A DNA stretch of 48,490 bases from the NCBI GenBank assembly GCA_038883475.1, contig JAVZMA010000011.1, positions 1 through 48,490 of the forward strand, read 5' to 3'. The notes below the pieces were generated by a model. The model made no database searches. It was given only the letters and a program-made list of their open reading frames with translations, and was not told where the DNA came from. How positions within the stretch are numbered: position 1 is the stretch's first letter; each line of letters opens with the position of its first letter. The stretch comes from JAVZLH01 sp038883475 (GTDB lineage: Archaea; Thermoproteota; Bathyarchaeia; Bathyarchaeales; Bathycorpusculaceae). Made by a program: the position numbers and the translations under genes. This document shows, piece after piece, positions 26,452 to 35,389 of this stretch.

Positions 26452-27138
26452 TTGCTTGAAAAAATTCAGACACCAATAATAATCATCAACTTTAAAACTT
26501 ATCTGGAGGCAACTGGGCGAAAAGCAGTTGAACTTGCAAAAAAGGCTGAAAAGGTTAACAACGAAACAAAAGTGTTGATAGGAGTCGCTCCACAGTTCGC
26601 AGACATTGCCACCGTTGCGAAAGCGACAAGGGTTCCAGTTTTCGCCCAACACATAGACGCGATAAAACCTGGCAGCTACACTGGGCATGTTCTCGCCGAG
26701 TCTGTAAAGGAGGCTGGAGCCGTGGGAACGTTGATTAACCACTCTGAAAGACAGCTTAAGCTATCTGAGATAGACGAAGCGGTAAATATAGCGCGTGAAA
26801 AAGGGTTAATTTCGGTTGTATGCGCCAACAACCCAAACATAAGTGCGGCGGTGGCAGCCCTTAACCCAGACGTCATCGTCATTGAACCTCCTGAACTTAT
26901 AGGAACCGGCATTCCTGTTTCTAAGGCAAAACCTGAGGTTGTGACTGACACCATAAACCTTGTCAGAAAAATCAATTCGAAGGTTGTAATTCTCTGCGGG
27001 GCTGGAATAACCAATGGGGAAGATGTTGCGGCTGCTTTGAGGCTGGGGACTCAAGGCATACTGGTTGCAAGCGGCGTTGTCAAAGCGAAAGACCCATATA
27101 TGGTTCTGCGAGAGTTTGCAGAATCAACAAAGTTGTAG
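26452..27138 (+). CDS. tpiA: Triosephosphate isomerase (archaeal short form)
   Basis: Interconverts glyceraldehyde 3-phosphate and dihydroxyacetone phosphate. At 228 aa it is the short archaeal form, usually tetrameric. Catalytic residues are visible: Lys in IIINFKTYLEA, His in LINHSERQL, Glu in VIEPPELIGTG, and the C-terminal phosphate loop VILCGAGITNGEDV followed by LVASGVV. The start is TTG 26452 after CGGAGA. The DUF89 gene follows directly on its stop codon. Confidence 0.95.
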   Translation: MLEKIQTPIIIINFKTYLEATGRKAVELAKKAEKVNNETKVLIGVAPQFADIATVAKATRVPVFAQHIDAIKPGSYTGHVLAESVKEAGAVGTLINHSERQLKLSEIDEAVNIAREKGLISVVCANNPNISAAVAALNPDVIVIEPPELIGTGIPVSKAKPEVVTDTINLVRKINSKVVILCGAGITNGEDVAAALRLGTQGILVASGVVKAKDPYMVLREFAESTKL

Positions 27139-27153
27139 GTGAGACGTGGAAAA

Positions 27154-28035
27154 TTGAAGGTTGAAGCGGAGTGCGCAGCGTGCATAATGAGTAGAGCGGC
27201 AACAGAAGTTGTCGAAGCCACAACCAACCCCGCCCTACGCTTCAGAGCCATGGCTGAGCTTCTGCGGTTGCTGAGCAAAGAGTTTAAGCCGACGGCTGTT
27301 CCTGCAGACTTAGGCACGAAGAGAGACCGTTTAATAAAAAGGGTTACTGGTAATGATGACCCCTATAAGCGGCGTAAGAGACTAAGCAACGAGAAGGCTC
27401 TGAAGCTCTTGCCCAGCGTGAAAAAGCTTGTGGAAGAAGGATACGCGCAAAAAGACAGGTTTAAGAGGGCTTGTTTATGCGCCATGGTCGGCAACATCAT
27501 GGAATTCGATATTCCCGGTCACAAGTTTACCTTTGGCAGTTTGAGAAAAAGTTTCAGGGAAGCTGTAAAAGATTTGGTTATAGACGACACGAACAAAATT
27601 TACGAACTGGCTAAGAAGGCAAACACAATCCTTTATTTGGCAGACAACGCTGGGGAGATAGTTTTTGACACTTTGCTTGTGGAACAGCTTAAAGATATGG
27701 GCTTAAAAGTGACGGTTGCGGTGAAGGGCGGACCAGTTCTTAATGATGCAACTTTGGAGGATGTTGAAATTTCTGGAATGAATAAAATCGCTGACGAAAT
27801 AATAACGACTGGTGTTGACGCTGTTGGATTAGCAATTAAAGAAGTTACACCAGAATTTCTTAACCATTACCATTCCGCGGATATGGTTTTTGCGAAGGGA
27901 ATGGGCTACGCTGAAACCTTAACAGAATATCAGCTTAAGAAACCTCACGCCCTGCTTTTCAGAACAAAATGTAATCCGGTGGCAAACTTTTTCGGTGTGC
28001 CAAGAAATAAGAATGTTGCAAAGTTGATGCCGTAA
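27154..28035 (+). CDS. DUF89 / damage-control phosphatase-like protein
   Basis: Metal-dependent phosphatase family that hydrolyses damaged sugar phosphates and related metabolites (ARMT1/DUF89). It has the CAAC near the N-terminus, YLADNAGEIVFDTLLVEQL (the Asp/Asn metal ligands), VAVKGGPVLNDATLED and the C-terminal FRTKCNPVA block. I prefer TTG 27154, preceded by GGTGAG; the GTG at 27139 that follows the tpiA stop adds five residues. The gene sits between triosephosphate isomerase and the debranching enzyme, consistent with a sugar-phosphate role. Confidence 0.8.
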   Translation: MKVEAECAACIMSRAATEVVEATTNPALRFRAMAELLRLLSKEFKPTAVPADLGTKRDRLIKRVTGNDDPYKRRKRLSNEKALKLLPSVKKLVEEGYAQKDRFKRACLCAMVGNIMEFDIPGHKFTFGSLRKSFREAVKDLVIDDTNKIYELAKKANTILYLADNAGEIVFDTLLVEQLKDMGLKVTVAVKGGPVLNDATLEDVEISGMNKIADEIITTGVDAVGLAIKEVTPEFLNHYHSADMVFAKGMGYAETLTEYQLKKPHALLFRTKCNPVANFFGVPRNKNVAKLMP

Positions 28036-30117
28036 ATGAAGCTGCCAACCATAAATTTACGTCAAGAGGAGCTTTCCCGTTTTGATGAAGCAATCCGAAA
28101 AGAGTGGCTTCTGACAAATGGTTTAGGCGGCTTTGCTTCCTCAACAGTTTTGGGAATAAACACCAGAAAATATCACGGCTTGCTTGTCGCAGCTCTTAGC
28201 CCTCCTGGAGAGCGTAGAGTGTGTCTTGAAAAGTTGGATGAGGAAATATGCATAGGCAACAATATTTATCCGCTTGGAGCCAACGAGTTTAAAGCTGGAA
28301 TTTTTCCGCGAGGATACATTTTCTTGAAAGAGTTTGCCATGAGTCCTTTCCCAAAATATGTTTATGATGTGGAAAATGTTGAAGTTGAAAAGACAATTTT
28401 CATGCCTAAAGAAAAGAACGCTGTTATAACTCTCTACAAAGTAGAGAATAAAAACGATTCCGATGTGAAAGTTCGGGTTTACCCGTTAATAAACTGTAGG
28501 CATTTTCACGCGGTCACAGACAAGTGGAAGAACTCGGTAGAATTTCTTCAGAAAAGAGAGGGTTATGTTGCAGAGTTAAGCGCTCAGTTTCCCAAATTGG
28601 CTTTTGCAATGAAAGCTACTGATGGGAAATACTATGTTAAGGGAAAGTGGATTGAAAGCGTTTATTACCGCGAAGAGGCTTCACGAGGCGAAAGCTGTTT
28701 CGACGATGTTTTTCAGCCAGGATACTTTGAAATGGATGTTAAAGCTAAAAGGATGGATAGGTTTGCAGTTATGGTTGCAGCTGACAAAAATGGCGAAAAT
28801 GCTTTAAGGGTTTTGGATGAAGCCCCAACAACATATGATGTTGAAAACGTTCTTAAGGATGAAACGGAACGGCGAGAAAATTTCCTAGCAAGGTTTTATG
28901 AGGTTAACCCTAAGCTTTATGCTGTTGAATGGTTAAACTGGATTGTTTTGGCGACAGATTCCTTCGTAGTTAAGGGTTCAAGTGAACAGCAAAGGTTTGT
29001 GATTGCAGGATACCACTGGTTCGAGACTTGGGGACGAGACACCTTTATTTCCCTGCCAGGGCTTATGCTTGTAACTGGCAGGTTTGAGGATGCAAAGAAA
29101 AGTTTCCTAACGTTTAAGCAGTATATGAAAGACGGTTTAATTCCAAATTTTGTTCCAGACCAGCCAAACCAGCTTGCCTACAATTCTGTTGACGCAACAT
29201 TGTGGTATGTGAACGCTGTTTTGCAGTATCTGAAATATACTGGTGACTTCAAATTTGTCAAGGAACAACTCTGGAACGAGTTAAAGGCGGTTATTGAGAG
29301 CCACGTTAAAGGAACAGCATTTGGCGTTCACGTTGACGGTGACTATTTGCTTCATCATGATCCTCAATTGACATGGATGGACGCTGTCGTGGACGGGAAA
29401 CCTGTGACTCCGAGAGCTGGAAAGGCTGTTGAGGTTCAAGCATTATGGTATAATGCCTTAAAAATCATGGAGCTTCTGGCAAATAGGTTCGGCGAAAAAA
29501 ATGAAGCTGAAAAGTATCTTAGTTTGGCTGAAGGCGCACGAAAAGCATTTGTGGAAAAGTTTTGGAATTCTGAAAAGAACTGCTTGTTTGACGTTGTAAG
29601 TGAAGGTGAAAAAGACGCTTCTATAAGGCCTAATCAAATTATCGCTGTTTCTTTGGATTTTACAATGCTTGACATCGCCAAAAGAGAGAAAGTTGTTGAT
29701 GTTGTTCACCGTGAACTTTTGACACCTTATGGCTTAAGGACGCTGGCGAAGAACGATTCGAGATATGTTGGAGTTTATGAGGGAGACCGAAGAAAAAGAG
29801 ACATGGCGTATCATGATGGAACTGTTTGGGCTTGGCTGCTCGGCCCCTTCACAACTGCCTTCTTGAAAACTAAGGGTTACGTTGAGCATAGACGCGAATA
29901 CGCTTTAAAGAACTTTCTTTTGCCTCTTTTCACCGAACAAGTTTATAGGGCTGGGCTTGGAACCATAAGTGAAATTTTTGACGGAGACCCCCCGCATATG
30001 CCAAGAGGGTGCATAGCTCAAGCTTGGAGCGTTGCAGAACCGTTAAGAGCTTACGTAGAAGACGTAATGCAAATGCGACCAGCACACGAAAAAGAAATTT
30101 TGCAAAGTTCAAGTTGA
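28036..30117 (+). CDS. Glycogen debranching enzyme (amylo-alpha-1,6-glucosidase, GH133-like)
   Basis: Hydrolyses alpha-1,6 branches in glycogen. The protein has 693 aa: an N-terminal domain with EWLLTNGLGGFASSTVLGINTRKYHGLLVA and an (alpha/alpha)6 catalytic domain with YHWFETWGRDTFISLPG, the acidic WMDAVVDGK and the terminal GTISEIFDGDPPHMPRGCIAQAWSVAE. There is no N-terminal 4-alpha-glucanotransferase GH13 domain, so it is the short archaeal type. It starts right after the DUF89 stop and overlaps the convergent galT by nine bases. Confidence 0.92.
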   Translation: MKLPTINLRQEELSRFDEAIRKEWLLTNGLGGFASSTVLGINTRKYHGLLVAALSPPGERRVCLEKLDEEICIGNNIYPLGANEFKAGIFPRGYIFLKEFAMSPFPKYVYDVENVEVEKTIFMPKEKNAVITLYKVENKNDSDVKVRVYPLINCRHFHAVTDKWKNSVEFLQKREGYVAELSAQFPKLAFAMKATDGKYYVKGKWIESVYYREEASRGESCFDDVFQPGYFEMDVKAKRMDRFAVMVAADKNGENALRVLDEAPTTYDVENVLKDETERRENFLARFYEVNPKLYAVEWLNWIVLATDSFVVKGSSEQQRFVIAGYHWFETWGRDTFISLPGLMLVTGRFEDAKKSFLTFKQYMKDGLIPNFVPDQPNQLAYNSVDATLWYVNAVLQYLKYTGDFKFVKEQLWNELKAVIESHVKGTAFGVHVDGDYLLHHDPQLTWMDAVVDGKPVTPRAGKAVEVQALWYNALKIMELLANRFGEKNEAEKYLSLAEGARKAFVEKFWNSEKNCLFDVVSEGEKDASIRPNQIIAVSLDFTMLDIAKREKVVDVVHRELLTPYGLRTLAKNDSRYVGVYEGDRRKRDMAYHDGTVWAWLLGPFTTAFLKTKGYVEHRREYALKNFLLPLFTEQVYRAGLGTISEIFDGDPPHMPRGCIAQAWSVAEPLRAYVEDVMQMRPAHEKEILQSSS

Positions 30118-31077
30118 AACTGCTTTCCTCATGCTTTCTGCTGCTGTTTCTGGCGTGACAGTGTTTATGTATATGCCTGTGCTTTTTTCGAAGCCCGCCC
30201 AAATAGCAAGTTTTGGGTAAACCTCTAAATGCCAATGGTAATGTTCGCGTGCCTTTCTATTTATAACCATGTGGAAACCGTAATTGTAGGGCGGATCATT
30301 AACTAATTCCTTTAATGCTTTAAAGCATGTTTTCAGTGTTTCAGCGAAGGTTTTCACTTCGGCTTGTGTCATCTCGAGAAGCGTGATTTGATGCCTTTTT
30401 GGAATTATCCAGAACTCCATTGGGTTAACGCTTGCGTAGGGAGCAAAAACCACGAAATGCGAATTTTCTAGGATGAGCCGTGGGCCTTTACGTTCCTTTT
30501 CTATGATTTCGCAGAATATGCATTTCCCGTTTTGTTTCCAGAACTTCTTGCTTGCTTCCAATTCTTCTTTCACGAGCCGCGGGATAAAGGAAGTTGCAAT
30601 TATTTGGCTGTGCGCGTGGGAAAGCGAAGCTCCAGCTTCGAGACCGTGGTTGCGGAATATAGACACGTAACGCACATAGGGCTTCGATGAAAGTTCGCGC
30701 AACCTATCCAAATAGGCGTTTATAACGTGCACAAGTTGCGGAATCTTAGCGTCTGAAGGATGCTCATCATGGATAGGTGACTCTATAAGAACTTCATGGT
30801 GTCCAACAGCAGCTGCCAAATCGCGACCTTTCACACTTTGCTCTTTACCCAACTTTTCTTTCGGAGGCGCGAAAGCTGGAAAAAGATTTGGGAAACAGCG
30901 AATAATCCAATTCTTATGCCTAAAACCGTTTTCATCCTTTGTTTTTTCAATTTTTCCGCCAGATTCAAGATAAACAAGAACAGCCGGCGGAGTCATGTGC
31001 TCATTTCCCGGACAAAAGGGACAAACACCAGTTCTGGCTTGGACAGTTTCTTTTTTGGCGAAGTCTGTTGGTCTGCG
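30109..31077 (-). CDS. galT: Galactose-1-phosphate uridylyltransferase, 5' end lost in gap
   Basis: HIT-superfamily uridylyltransferase of the Leloir pathway. It reads from the gap edge with RRPTDF, the zinc motif CPFCPGNE, the HEVLIESPIH segment, and the active-site SHAHSQIIA (canonical HPHxQ; here Pro is Ala but both histidines stay). The C-terminal domain repeats a CIFCE zinc site and ends in HYHWHLEVYP. The missing N-terminus should be only about 20-25 residues. The open frame continues through the N run into a secreted protein, but that link is artificial. Confidence 0.88.
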   Translation of the reverse strand, partial: RRPTDFAKKETVQARTGVCPFCPGNEHMTPPAVLVYLESGGKIEKTKDENGFRHKNWIIRCFPNLFPAFAPPKEKLGKEQSVKGRDLAAAVGHHEVLIESPIHDEHPSDAKIPQLVHVINAYLDRLRELSSKPYVRYVSIFRNHGLEAGASLSHAHSQIIATSFIPRLVKEELEASKKFWKQNGKCIFCEIIEKERKGPRLILENSHFVVFAPYASVNPMEFWIIPKRHQITLLEMTQAEVKTFAETLKTCFKALKELVNDPPYNYGFHMVINRKAREHYHWHLEVYPKLAIWAGFEKSTGIYINTVTPETAAESMRKAVST

Positions 31078-31176
31078 NNNNNNNNNNNNNNNNNNNNNNN
31101 NNNNNNNNNNNNNNNNNNNNNNNNNNNNNNNNNNNNNNNNNNNNNNNNNNNNNNNNNNNNNNNNNNNNNNNNNNNN
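31078..31176. other. Assembly gap (99 N)
   Basis: A run of 99 N, likely a placeholder of unspecified length. It separates the truncated galT from the truncated beta-helix gene, so their intergenic region is not seen. Confidence 0.98.
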
Positions 31177-32118
31177 ATTGTCGCAGATTCCGTCGCTTCC
31201 TTGTTCATTTTGGTACGCGCCACCAAGGTTGTCTGGAGAAACGTGGTTGCTCCAAAAGTTGCCGCCTGTTGGCCAATCAGCATACCATTTGTTGGAATCT
31301 GTTCCGCTAATCGCTGCTTGATGCGCGTTGTTGATAAAATTGTTGTGGTATATGAGGTTATACGAAGCGTCAGATAAGTAAATAGCCCATGCATTTCCAG
31401 AGCAATTAGTTACCCAATTGTTGCGGATAGTGTTGTTTGAAGATTCCAAAATTTCGATGCCGCAATACGTGCGCGATGTTGAGTAAGAGGTTGTCACATT
31501 GTTGTCTGAAACCAAATTAAAGTTGGAGGATTCAAGCGAGATGCAACGCCAAGAGTTGTATATGTTATTTGCAACTACGAAATTATTAGAGGAATTCCCT
31601 AACAGAATGCCCTTAGCAGGAAACTGCAACCAATCGGAGTCGACGCCCTCGGTGACATTTATTATAGTGTTGTAGGCTATGCGGCTGTTGGACGTTTGCC
31701 AGAGAAACACACCATACATTCTGCCGATTATAGAGTTATTTTCTACATGACAAAAAGCTGCGTTGTCTATGCGGATTGAAGTGCCATAAAGACTTGGCCC
31801 CTGTATCTTGAAGTTTTTAATAACCACGTTGTTTGCTGTAATATTAACAACAGGGTTGACAGCCAATTTTCCGTCAATGATAGCTTCGCCTTCCGCTATT
31901 ATAGATACTGTCTTGTTCACTACTATAGAATCATATGTTCCACTTGCCACGTGGATTACGTCTCCAGGGTTTGCCGCGTTTATAGCCGCTTGTATTGTCG
32001 AGTAGTTATATGGAACCCAAATGTCACCTGGACTAGCGTTAACCAGTTTAGGCTTAAAAGCAAACATTAGAACAAATAGTAAAAGCCCAACTAGCACAAG
32101 TCTTTTCAATATTTTCAC
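31177..32118 (-). CDS. Secreted right-handed beta-helix (NosD-like) protein, C-terminus lost in gap
   Basis: Extracellular protein with a signal peptide (residues 1-28, LVLVGLLLFVLMFAF core). Then comes a Pfam-type NosD/PbH start, IWVPYNYSTIQAAINAANPGDVIHVASGTY, and successive beta-helix coils rich in asparagine (NNSIIG, NNVTT, NNWVTN, NNFINNA). Multiple N-glycosylation sequons are present. Relatives usually continue GICD-x-PY-I-D and end in a sorting or anchor segment; that part is in the gap. Function is probably surface adhesion or polysaccharide binding. Confidence 0.8.
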
Positions 32119-32227
32119 TACCTAACATCCCCTATTTTTCACGTATAACTTTAATAAGTTTTAATAATGTCCTGCTGATACCCCTACAAAATTTATGCAA
32201 GCTATCAAGCTCTATCATGGAAATTAA

Positions 32228-33757
32228 CTAGGCAAGCTGGCGCTCGTGATGTTTAATTAGCATTTTATAAGTGTCTGCGCTTTTCCGTTTCTTTCGCCTT
32301 TTACTTTTGAGATCCACAGCGAACAGCCCAAACTTCATTTGGAAACCCTTAGCCCACTCGTAATTGTCAGTCAACGTCCAGTGAAAATAGCCCCTAACAT
32401 CGATTTTCTCTTCATTTAACGCCTTTTCCAAAACTTTAACGTGATCTTCAATAAATTTTGGTCTAAGCGCATCTTCCGCATCGGCTATTCCATTCTCTGT
32501 TATGTAAAGGGGTTTGGCAAATTTTGCCATAGATTTTAGGGCATTAAGCATTCCTTCCGGGTAGATTTCCCAGCCCAAATCTGATGTTGGATTTCCATTG
32601 GCTGATTGACCGTTAGGCTGACATCCGAATCCATAGTTTGGCACAATTTCTGGAACCGCTGGAATTCCAGCAAACAGTTTAGCCAAAAGGTTTCTCTTCC
32701 CCCTAATCACGAACCGCGTGTAGTAGTTTACGCCAAGCCAGTCAAGACGCTCTTTAAGATAATCCTTCACCTCGCCTTTTTCCTTGACGCCGTTCAAGTT
32801 TTCGTCAAGCCATCCTTCCACAACAGCCCGTGGGAAAAACTGGTTATGCAAATTATCCATAAATTTAGCTGCTTCCACATCAAGCCTTTCCCCTTCATTG
32901 AAAGGCATTGTTGGAATGACATTGTGAATTAAGCCCACATTAGCAGGGCTTGGGCTATCCTCATCTGCCTTCACACCGTCAAAAGCCTTTATAGCGTCGT
33001 AGGCGCGGGCGTGCGCGACAGCCATGTTTTTAGCCGCCCTTTTTGCAGCTCTAAAGTTGTTTACGCCCGGCGGGAAACCAGATTGGGAAATCATGTAGCC
33101 AGCTTCACATACTGCCATCGGTTCGTTGAAAGTCGCCCAATTATCAACGATGTCGCCTAAACGTGAAGCCACGTAAGCAGCATACTTGGTGAACTCGATT
33201 ATGGCGTTTTCTTCAAGCCACCCTTTTGGACCTTTCTTAAGTTTTGTGGCACGCACAGTTAGTGGATTGTGAAGCCATAATGGAAGCGTAAAATGGTTTA
33301 AGCAGAGAAAAACCGTAAAATCCTTCGCCCTCAAATCCTCCACAATAGCCCTATAATGGTTTAAGGCTTCTTTATCCGCCAACTTCTCAAGCTCTTCTAA
33401 GGCTTTGACGTCTACGTCTATTTTGGATATGTTGCCGTCAGAAGTCCTCTCAACCTCAACTTTAACGGTTGCTGTGCTTTTTGGGAAGATTCTGCTCCAC
33501 TCCACGCCTATTCTGTAAGCGTTTAAACCAAGCTTTCTGGCTGCATCGTGGTCTTTCGCATACAAGTTCCAGTAATCCACGCCGTTTTCAGGCATGTCGC
33601 CGCTCACAATGCCCTTCCTTATGTTTTCAGCGTCATGCACCCAAACAAACCAGTCAGTGTTAGCATCCACATTTCGCCCAGCAGAGTCTCCCATTTCAAA
33701 CTGAAATCCGCTTTCAGAAACTCCCCAAAGGAAGCTTTTAGGAAAGCCCAACGGCAT
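32228..33757 (-). CDS. Family 1 beta-glycosidase (LacS type)
   Basis: GH1 beta-glucosidase/galactosidase, 509 aa. It starts LGFPKSFLWGVSESGFQFEMG. The acid/base Glu is in ATFNEPM and the nucleophile Glu in LYITENGIAD. WSRIFP and HFTLPLWLHNP line the sugar site. It has no signal peptide, so it is intracellular, as for LacS of Sulfolobus. ATG 33755-33757 has GGAGG directly adjacent. The T-rich terminator of the SRP RNA lies 26-34 bases before the start and could also serve as its TATA-like element. Confidence 0.92.
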   Translation of the reverse strand: MPLGFPKSFLWGVSESGFQFEMGDSAGRNVDANTDWFVWVHDAENIRKGIVSGDMPENGVDYWNLYAKDHDAARKLGLNAYRIGVEWSRIFPKSTATVKVEVERTSDGNISKIDVDVKALEELEKLADKEALNHYRAIVEDLRAKDFTVFLCLNHFTLPLWLHNPLTVRATKLKKGPKGWLEENAIIEFTKYAAYVASRLGDIVDNWATFNEPMAVCEAGYMISQSGFPPGVNNFRAAKRAAKNMAVAHARAYDAIKAFDGVKADEDSPSPANVGLIHNVIPTMPFNEGERLDVEAAKFMDNLHNQFFPRAVVEGWLDENLNGVKEKGEVKDYLKERLDWLGVNYYTRFVIRGKRNLLAKLFAGIPAVPEIVPNYGFGCQPNGQSANGNPTSDLGWEIYPEGMLNALKSMAKFAKPLYITENGIADAEDALRPKFIEDHVKVLEKALNEEKIDVRGYFHWTLTDNYEWAKGFQMKFGLFAVDLKSKRRKKRKSADTYKMLIKHHERQLA

Positions 33758-33782
33758 CCTCCATAACTATTATTAGCATTCC

Positions 33783-33791
33783 AAATAAAAA
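33783..33791 (-). terminator. T-rich terminator after SRP RNA
   Basis: On the minus strand, TTTTTATTT directly follows the 3' pairing arm of the 7S RNA. It is a typical archaeal intrinsic termination signal. Confidence 0.6.
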
Positions 33792-34110
33792 GGCGGTGGG
33801 TCACTGAGGTTCAGCGCCCAGAATCCGCCTAACCCCAAAGCCCTACACTCGTACCTGCACCCCCTTGAGCGCCGAACGTCCAAGCTTAGGTTGCTCCCTC
33901 CCGGGCCTAGCCAGTTTCGCCTGGCAAACGTTGAAGACAGCTTCCCTACGGAAGCCGCTCAACGACCGCCGACCCCAAGGGACAGGTAGTCTTCGCTTCG
34001 GGAGTAAGGGGTTTAAGCAGCCACGGACGCCTCAGCCTCAGCTTTCGGCCCGTCCTATAGAGGGTTTACGGTTCAGGGGACCCCTAGCCCCCCGCCTAAG
34101 ACCCACCGCC
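33792..34110 (-). ncRNA. ffs: Archaeal signal recognition particle 7S RNA
   Basis: About 319 nt, strongly structured and richer in GC than its surroundings. Its ends, GGCGGUGGGU and ACCCACCGCC, pair perfectly over ten bases (34101-34110 with 33792-33801). The hallmark SRP54-binding helix 8 reads GGCCCGGGAGGGAGCAACC (about 33889-33907), and the upstream CCCCUGAACCGUAAACC and GGGCCGAAAGCUGAGG blocks match archaeal 7S RNA. A TATA box lies 25-32 bases upstream and a T-run follows. There is no coding gene here. Confidence 0.93.
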
Positions 34111-34134
34111 AAAACATTCATGAGAAGATTCAAA

Positions 34135-34142
34135 ACTATAAA
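34135..34142 (-). promoter_or_regulatory. TATA box of the SRP RNA gene
   Basis: TTTATAGT on the minus strand lies 25-32 bases before the predicted 5' end at 34110, exactly the archaeal spacing. Confidence 0.65.
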
Positions 34143-34210
34143 GGTTTATGGTGTAAAGCATCGAGTTTGTTCTGATCTGTAAGGTAGTTTGAAATGCAAT
34201 TTTTCCGACA

Positions 34211-34220
34211 TATTTATAAA
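34211..34220 (+). promoter_or_regulatory. TATA box of the vapB/vapC operon
   Basis: TATTTATAAA lies 23-32 bases before ATG 34243, consistent with a leaderless antitoxin mRNA. It is divergent from the SRP RNA promoter, about 70 bases away. Confidence 0.6.
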
Positions 34221-34242
34221 TGTAAGGCATTTCATATTTTGT

Positions 34243-34518
34243 ATGGTGAAAACAAAAATGGTGGAAACTGTCACAGTCACGTCGAAGGGTCAAATAACCA
34301 TACCATCAAAACTAAGAGAGGAGTTAAAAATAACAGAAGGTGAAAAACTGCTCGTTATCCGCGAAGGCAACGTCATCAAAATTGTTCCAGTGCCAAAACT
34401 GTCAAAAATGGCAGGCATAGACAAAGAGGTTTTTGCTGGAAAGAAACCTTCAAAAGATATCGAGGCTATAAGAAGGGAGTGGACGAAGGAGTTTGAAAAA
34501 AGAATCCATCAAGCCTAA
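34243..34518 (+). CDS. vapB: AbrB/SpoVT-type antitoxin (VapB)
   Basis: A 91-aa antitoxin and autorepressor. The N-terminus is a swapped-hairpin DNA-binding domain: TVTVTSKGQITIPSKLREELKI, then EGEKLLVIREGNVIKIVPV. The C-terminal part (DKEVFAGKKPSKDIEAIRREWTKEFEKR) should wrap the toxin. I chose ATG 34243; an upstream in-frame ATG at 34189 would precede the TATA box. It overlaps the toxin gene by 26 bases. Confidence 0.85.
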   Translation: MVKTKMVETVTVTSKGQITIPSKLREELKITEGEKLLVIREGNVIKIVPVPKLSKMAGIDKEVFAGKKPSKDIEAIRREWTKEFEKRIHQA

Positions 34519-34936
34519 AGTGGTTTTAGACACTAAACCTTTGATTAAGCTTTTCGCCCAAGAGGAAGACTGGGACATCGTTCAGAAAATCCTAGCCAAA
34601 ATCGAATCAGACGAAATAGAAGCAGCAATATGCGTAATCACATTAACAGAAATCTACTACAAGTACGTTCAAGAAAAACGTCCAGATTTAGCCAAAGAAA
34701 GGATACAAGCAATAAGATATGCCATATACCTTAAAAAACTTGAGATAAACGAGGAAACCGCAGTTAAAGCTGGAGAATTTAAAGGCAAATATGGAATTTC
34801 AATAGCGGATGCCTTAATAGCAGCAACAGCATATTTCGAAGGAGCAATTGTTGTCAGCGACGACCCAGACTACAAGAAAATTTTGGAAATTAAAACCTTG
34901 ACGGAAAAAGAACTCAACGCCAAACTTGACCAATAA
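34493..34936 (+). CDS. vapC: PIN-domain ribonuclease toxin (VapC)
   Basis: A 147-aa PIN toxin. The acidic site residues are all visible: Asp in VVLDTKPLIKL, Glu in TLTEIYYK, Asp in ISIADALIAA and Asp in VVSDDPDY. Lys follows the first Asp-Thr in place of the more usual Ser, Asn or Tyr. TTG 34493 lies within vapB after GGAGT; GTG 34519 is an alternative start. The target RNA is unknown. Confidence 0.85.
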   Translation: MKKESIKPKVVLDTKPLIKLFAQEEDWDIVQKILAKIESDEIEAAICVITLTEIYYKYVQEKRPDLAKERIQAIRYAIYLKKLEINEETAVKAGEFKGKYGISIADALIAATAYFEGAIVVSDDPDYKKILEIKTLTEKELNAKLDQ

Positions 34937-35017
34937 TAAAATATAAAGAAAAAGATTCTGAAATACTTCGAAACTATAAAACTTTACCTTAGCAACAATT
35001 TTTCTAATGTAATAAGT

Positions 35018-35389
35018 TCACTTTGTGTTTGGTCGGCTTAGGCGTTTTGTCATAAAATGTTTTTGTCCTTTTATTTTTATGCCGTTTTGCAGTATGTCTC
35101 TTTGGAGAGTTGTAGGCAGATTTTCCAGTTCAACTAGGTCGATTGGAATGCCTAGTTCAAGCTCTATTTTAGCGTTTAAGTCTAAAAGTTCCTTGAGGTT
35201 TAGTTTTGGATTTGAGTTTATGCAAATGTCTATATCCCGTATATAGTCTCTTGTTGTTAGGCTTCCGAAAATTATTGCAAGTCGAATTCTCTTATCTTTG
35301 GCTAAGGATTTTTTTAGTTTTTCAACTATTTCTTCCTTTTCTTTTCGGCTTAGCTTGTAATATTGTATTTTGTCACATGTTAATTCCAT
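35018..35389 (-). CDS. Minimal nucleotidyltransferase (MNT), antitoxin of HEPN-MNT pair
   Basis: A 123-aa minimal nucleotidyltransferase. The active site is IIFGSLTTRDYIRDIDICI, with a GS pair and a D-x-D acidic pair, and the third acid lies in GIPIDLVEL. In known pairs the MNT enzyme adenylylates a tyrosine of the HEPN toxin. The loop between GS and DID is slightly shorter than usual. ATG 35389 overlaps the 3' end of the HEPN gene by 17 bases, so it is the second gene of the operon. Confidence 0.8.
   Translation of the reverse strand: MELTCDKIQYYKLSRKEKEEIVEKLKKSLAKDKRIRLAIIFGSLTTRDYIRDIDICINSNPKLNLKELLDLNAKIELELGIPIDLVELENLPTTLQRDILQNGIKIKGQKHFMTKRLSRPNTK

Noticed and set aside
33865..34182. 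A 105-codon plus-strand open frame
   Set aside because: It is antisense to the SRP RNA and lacks protein-like composition.
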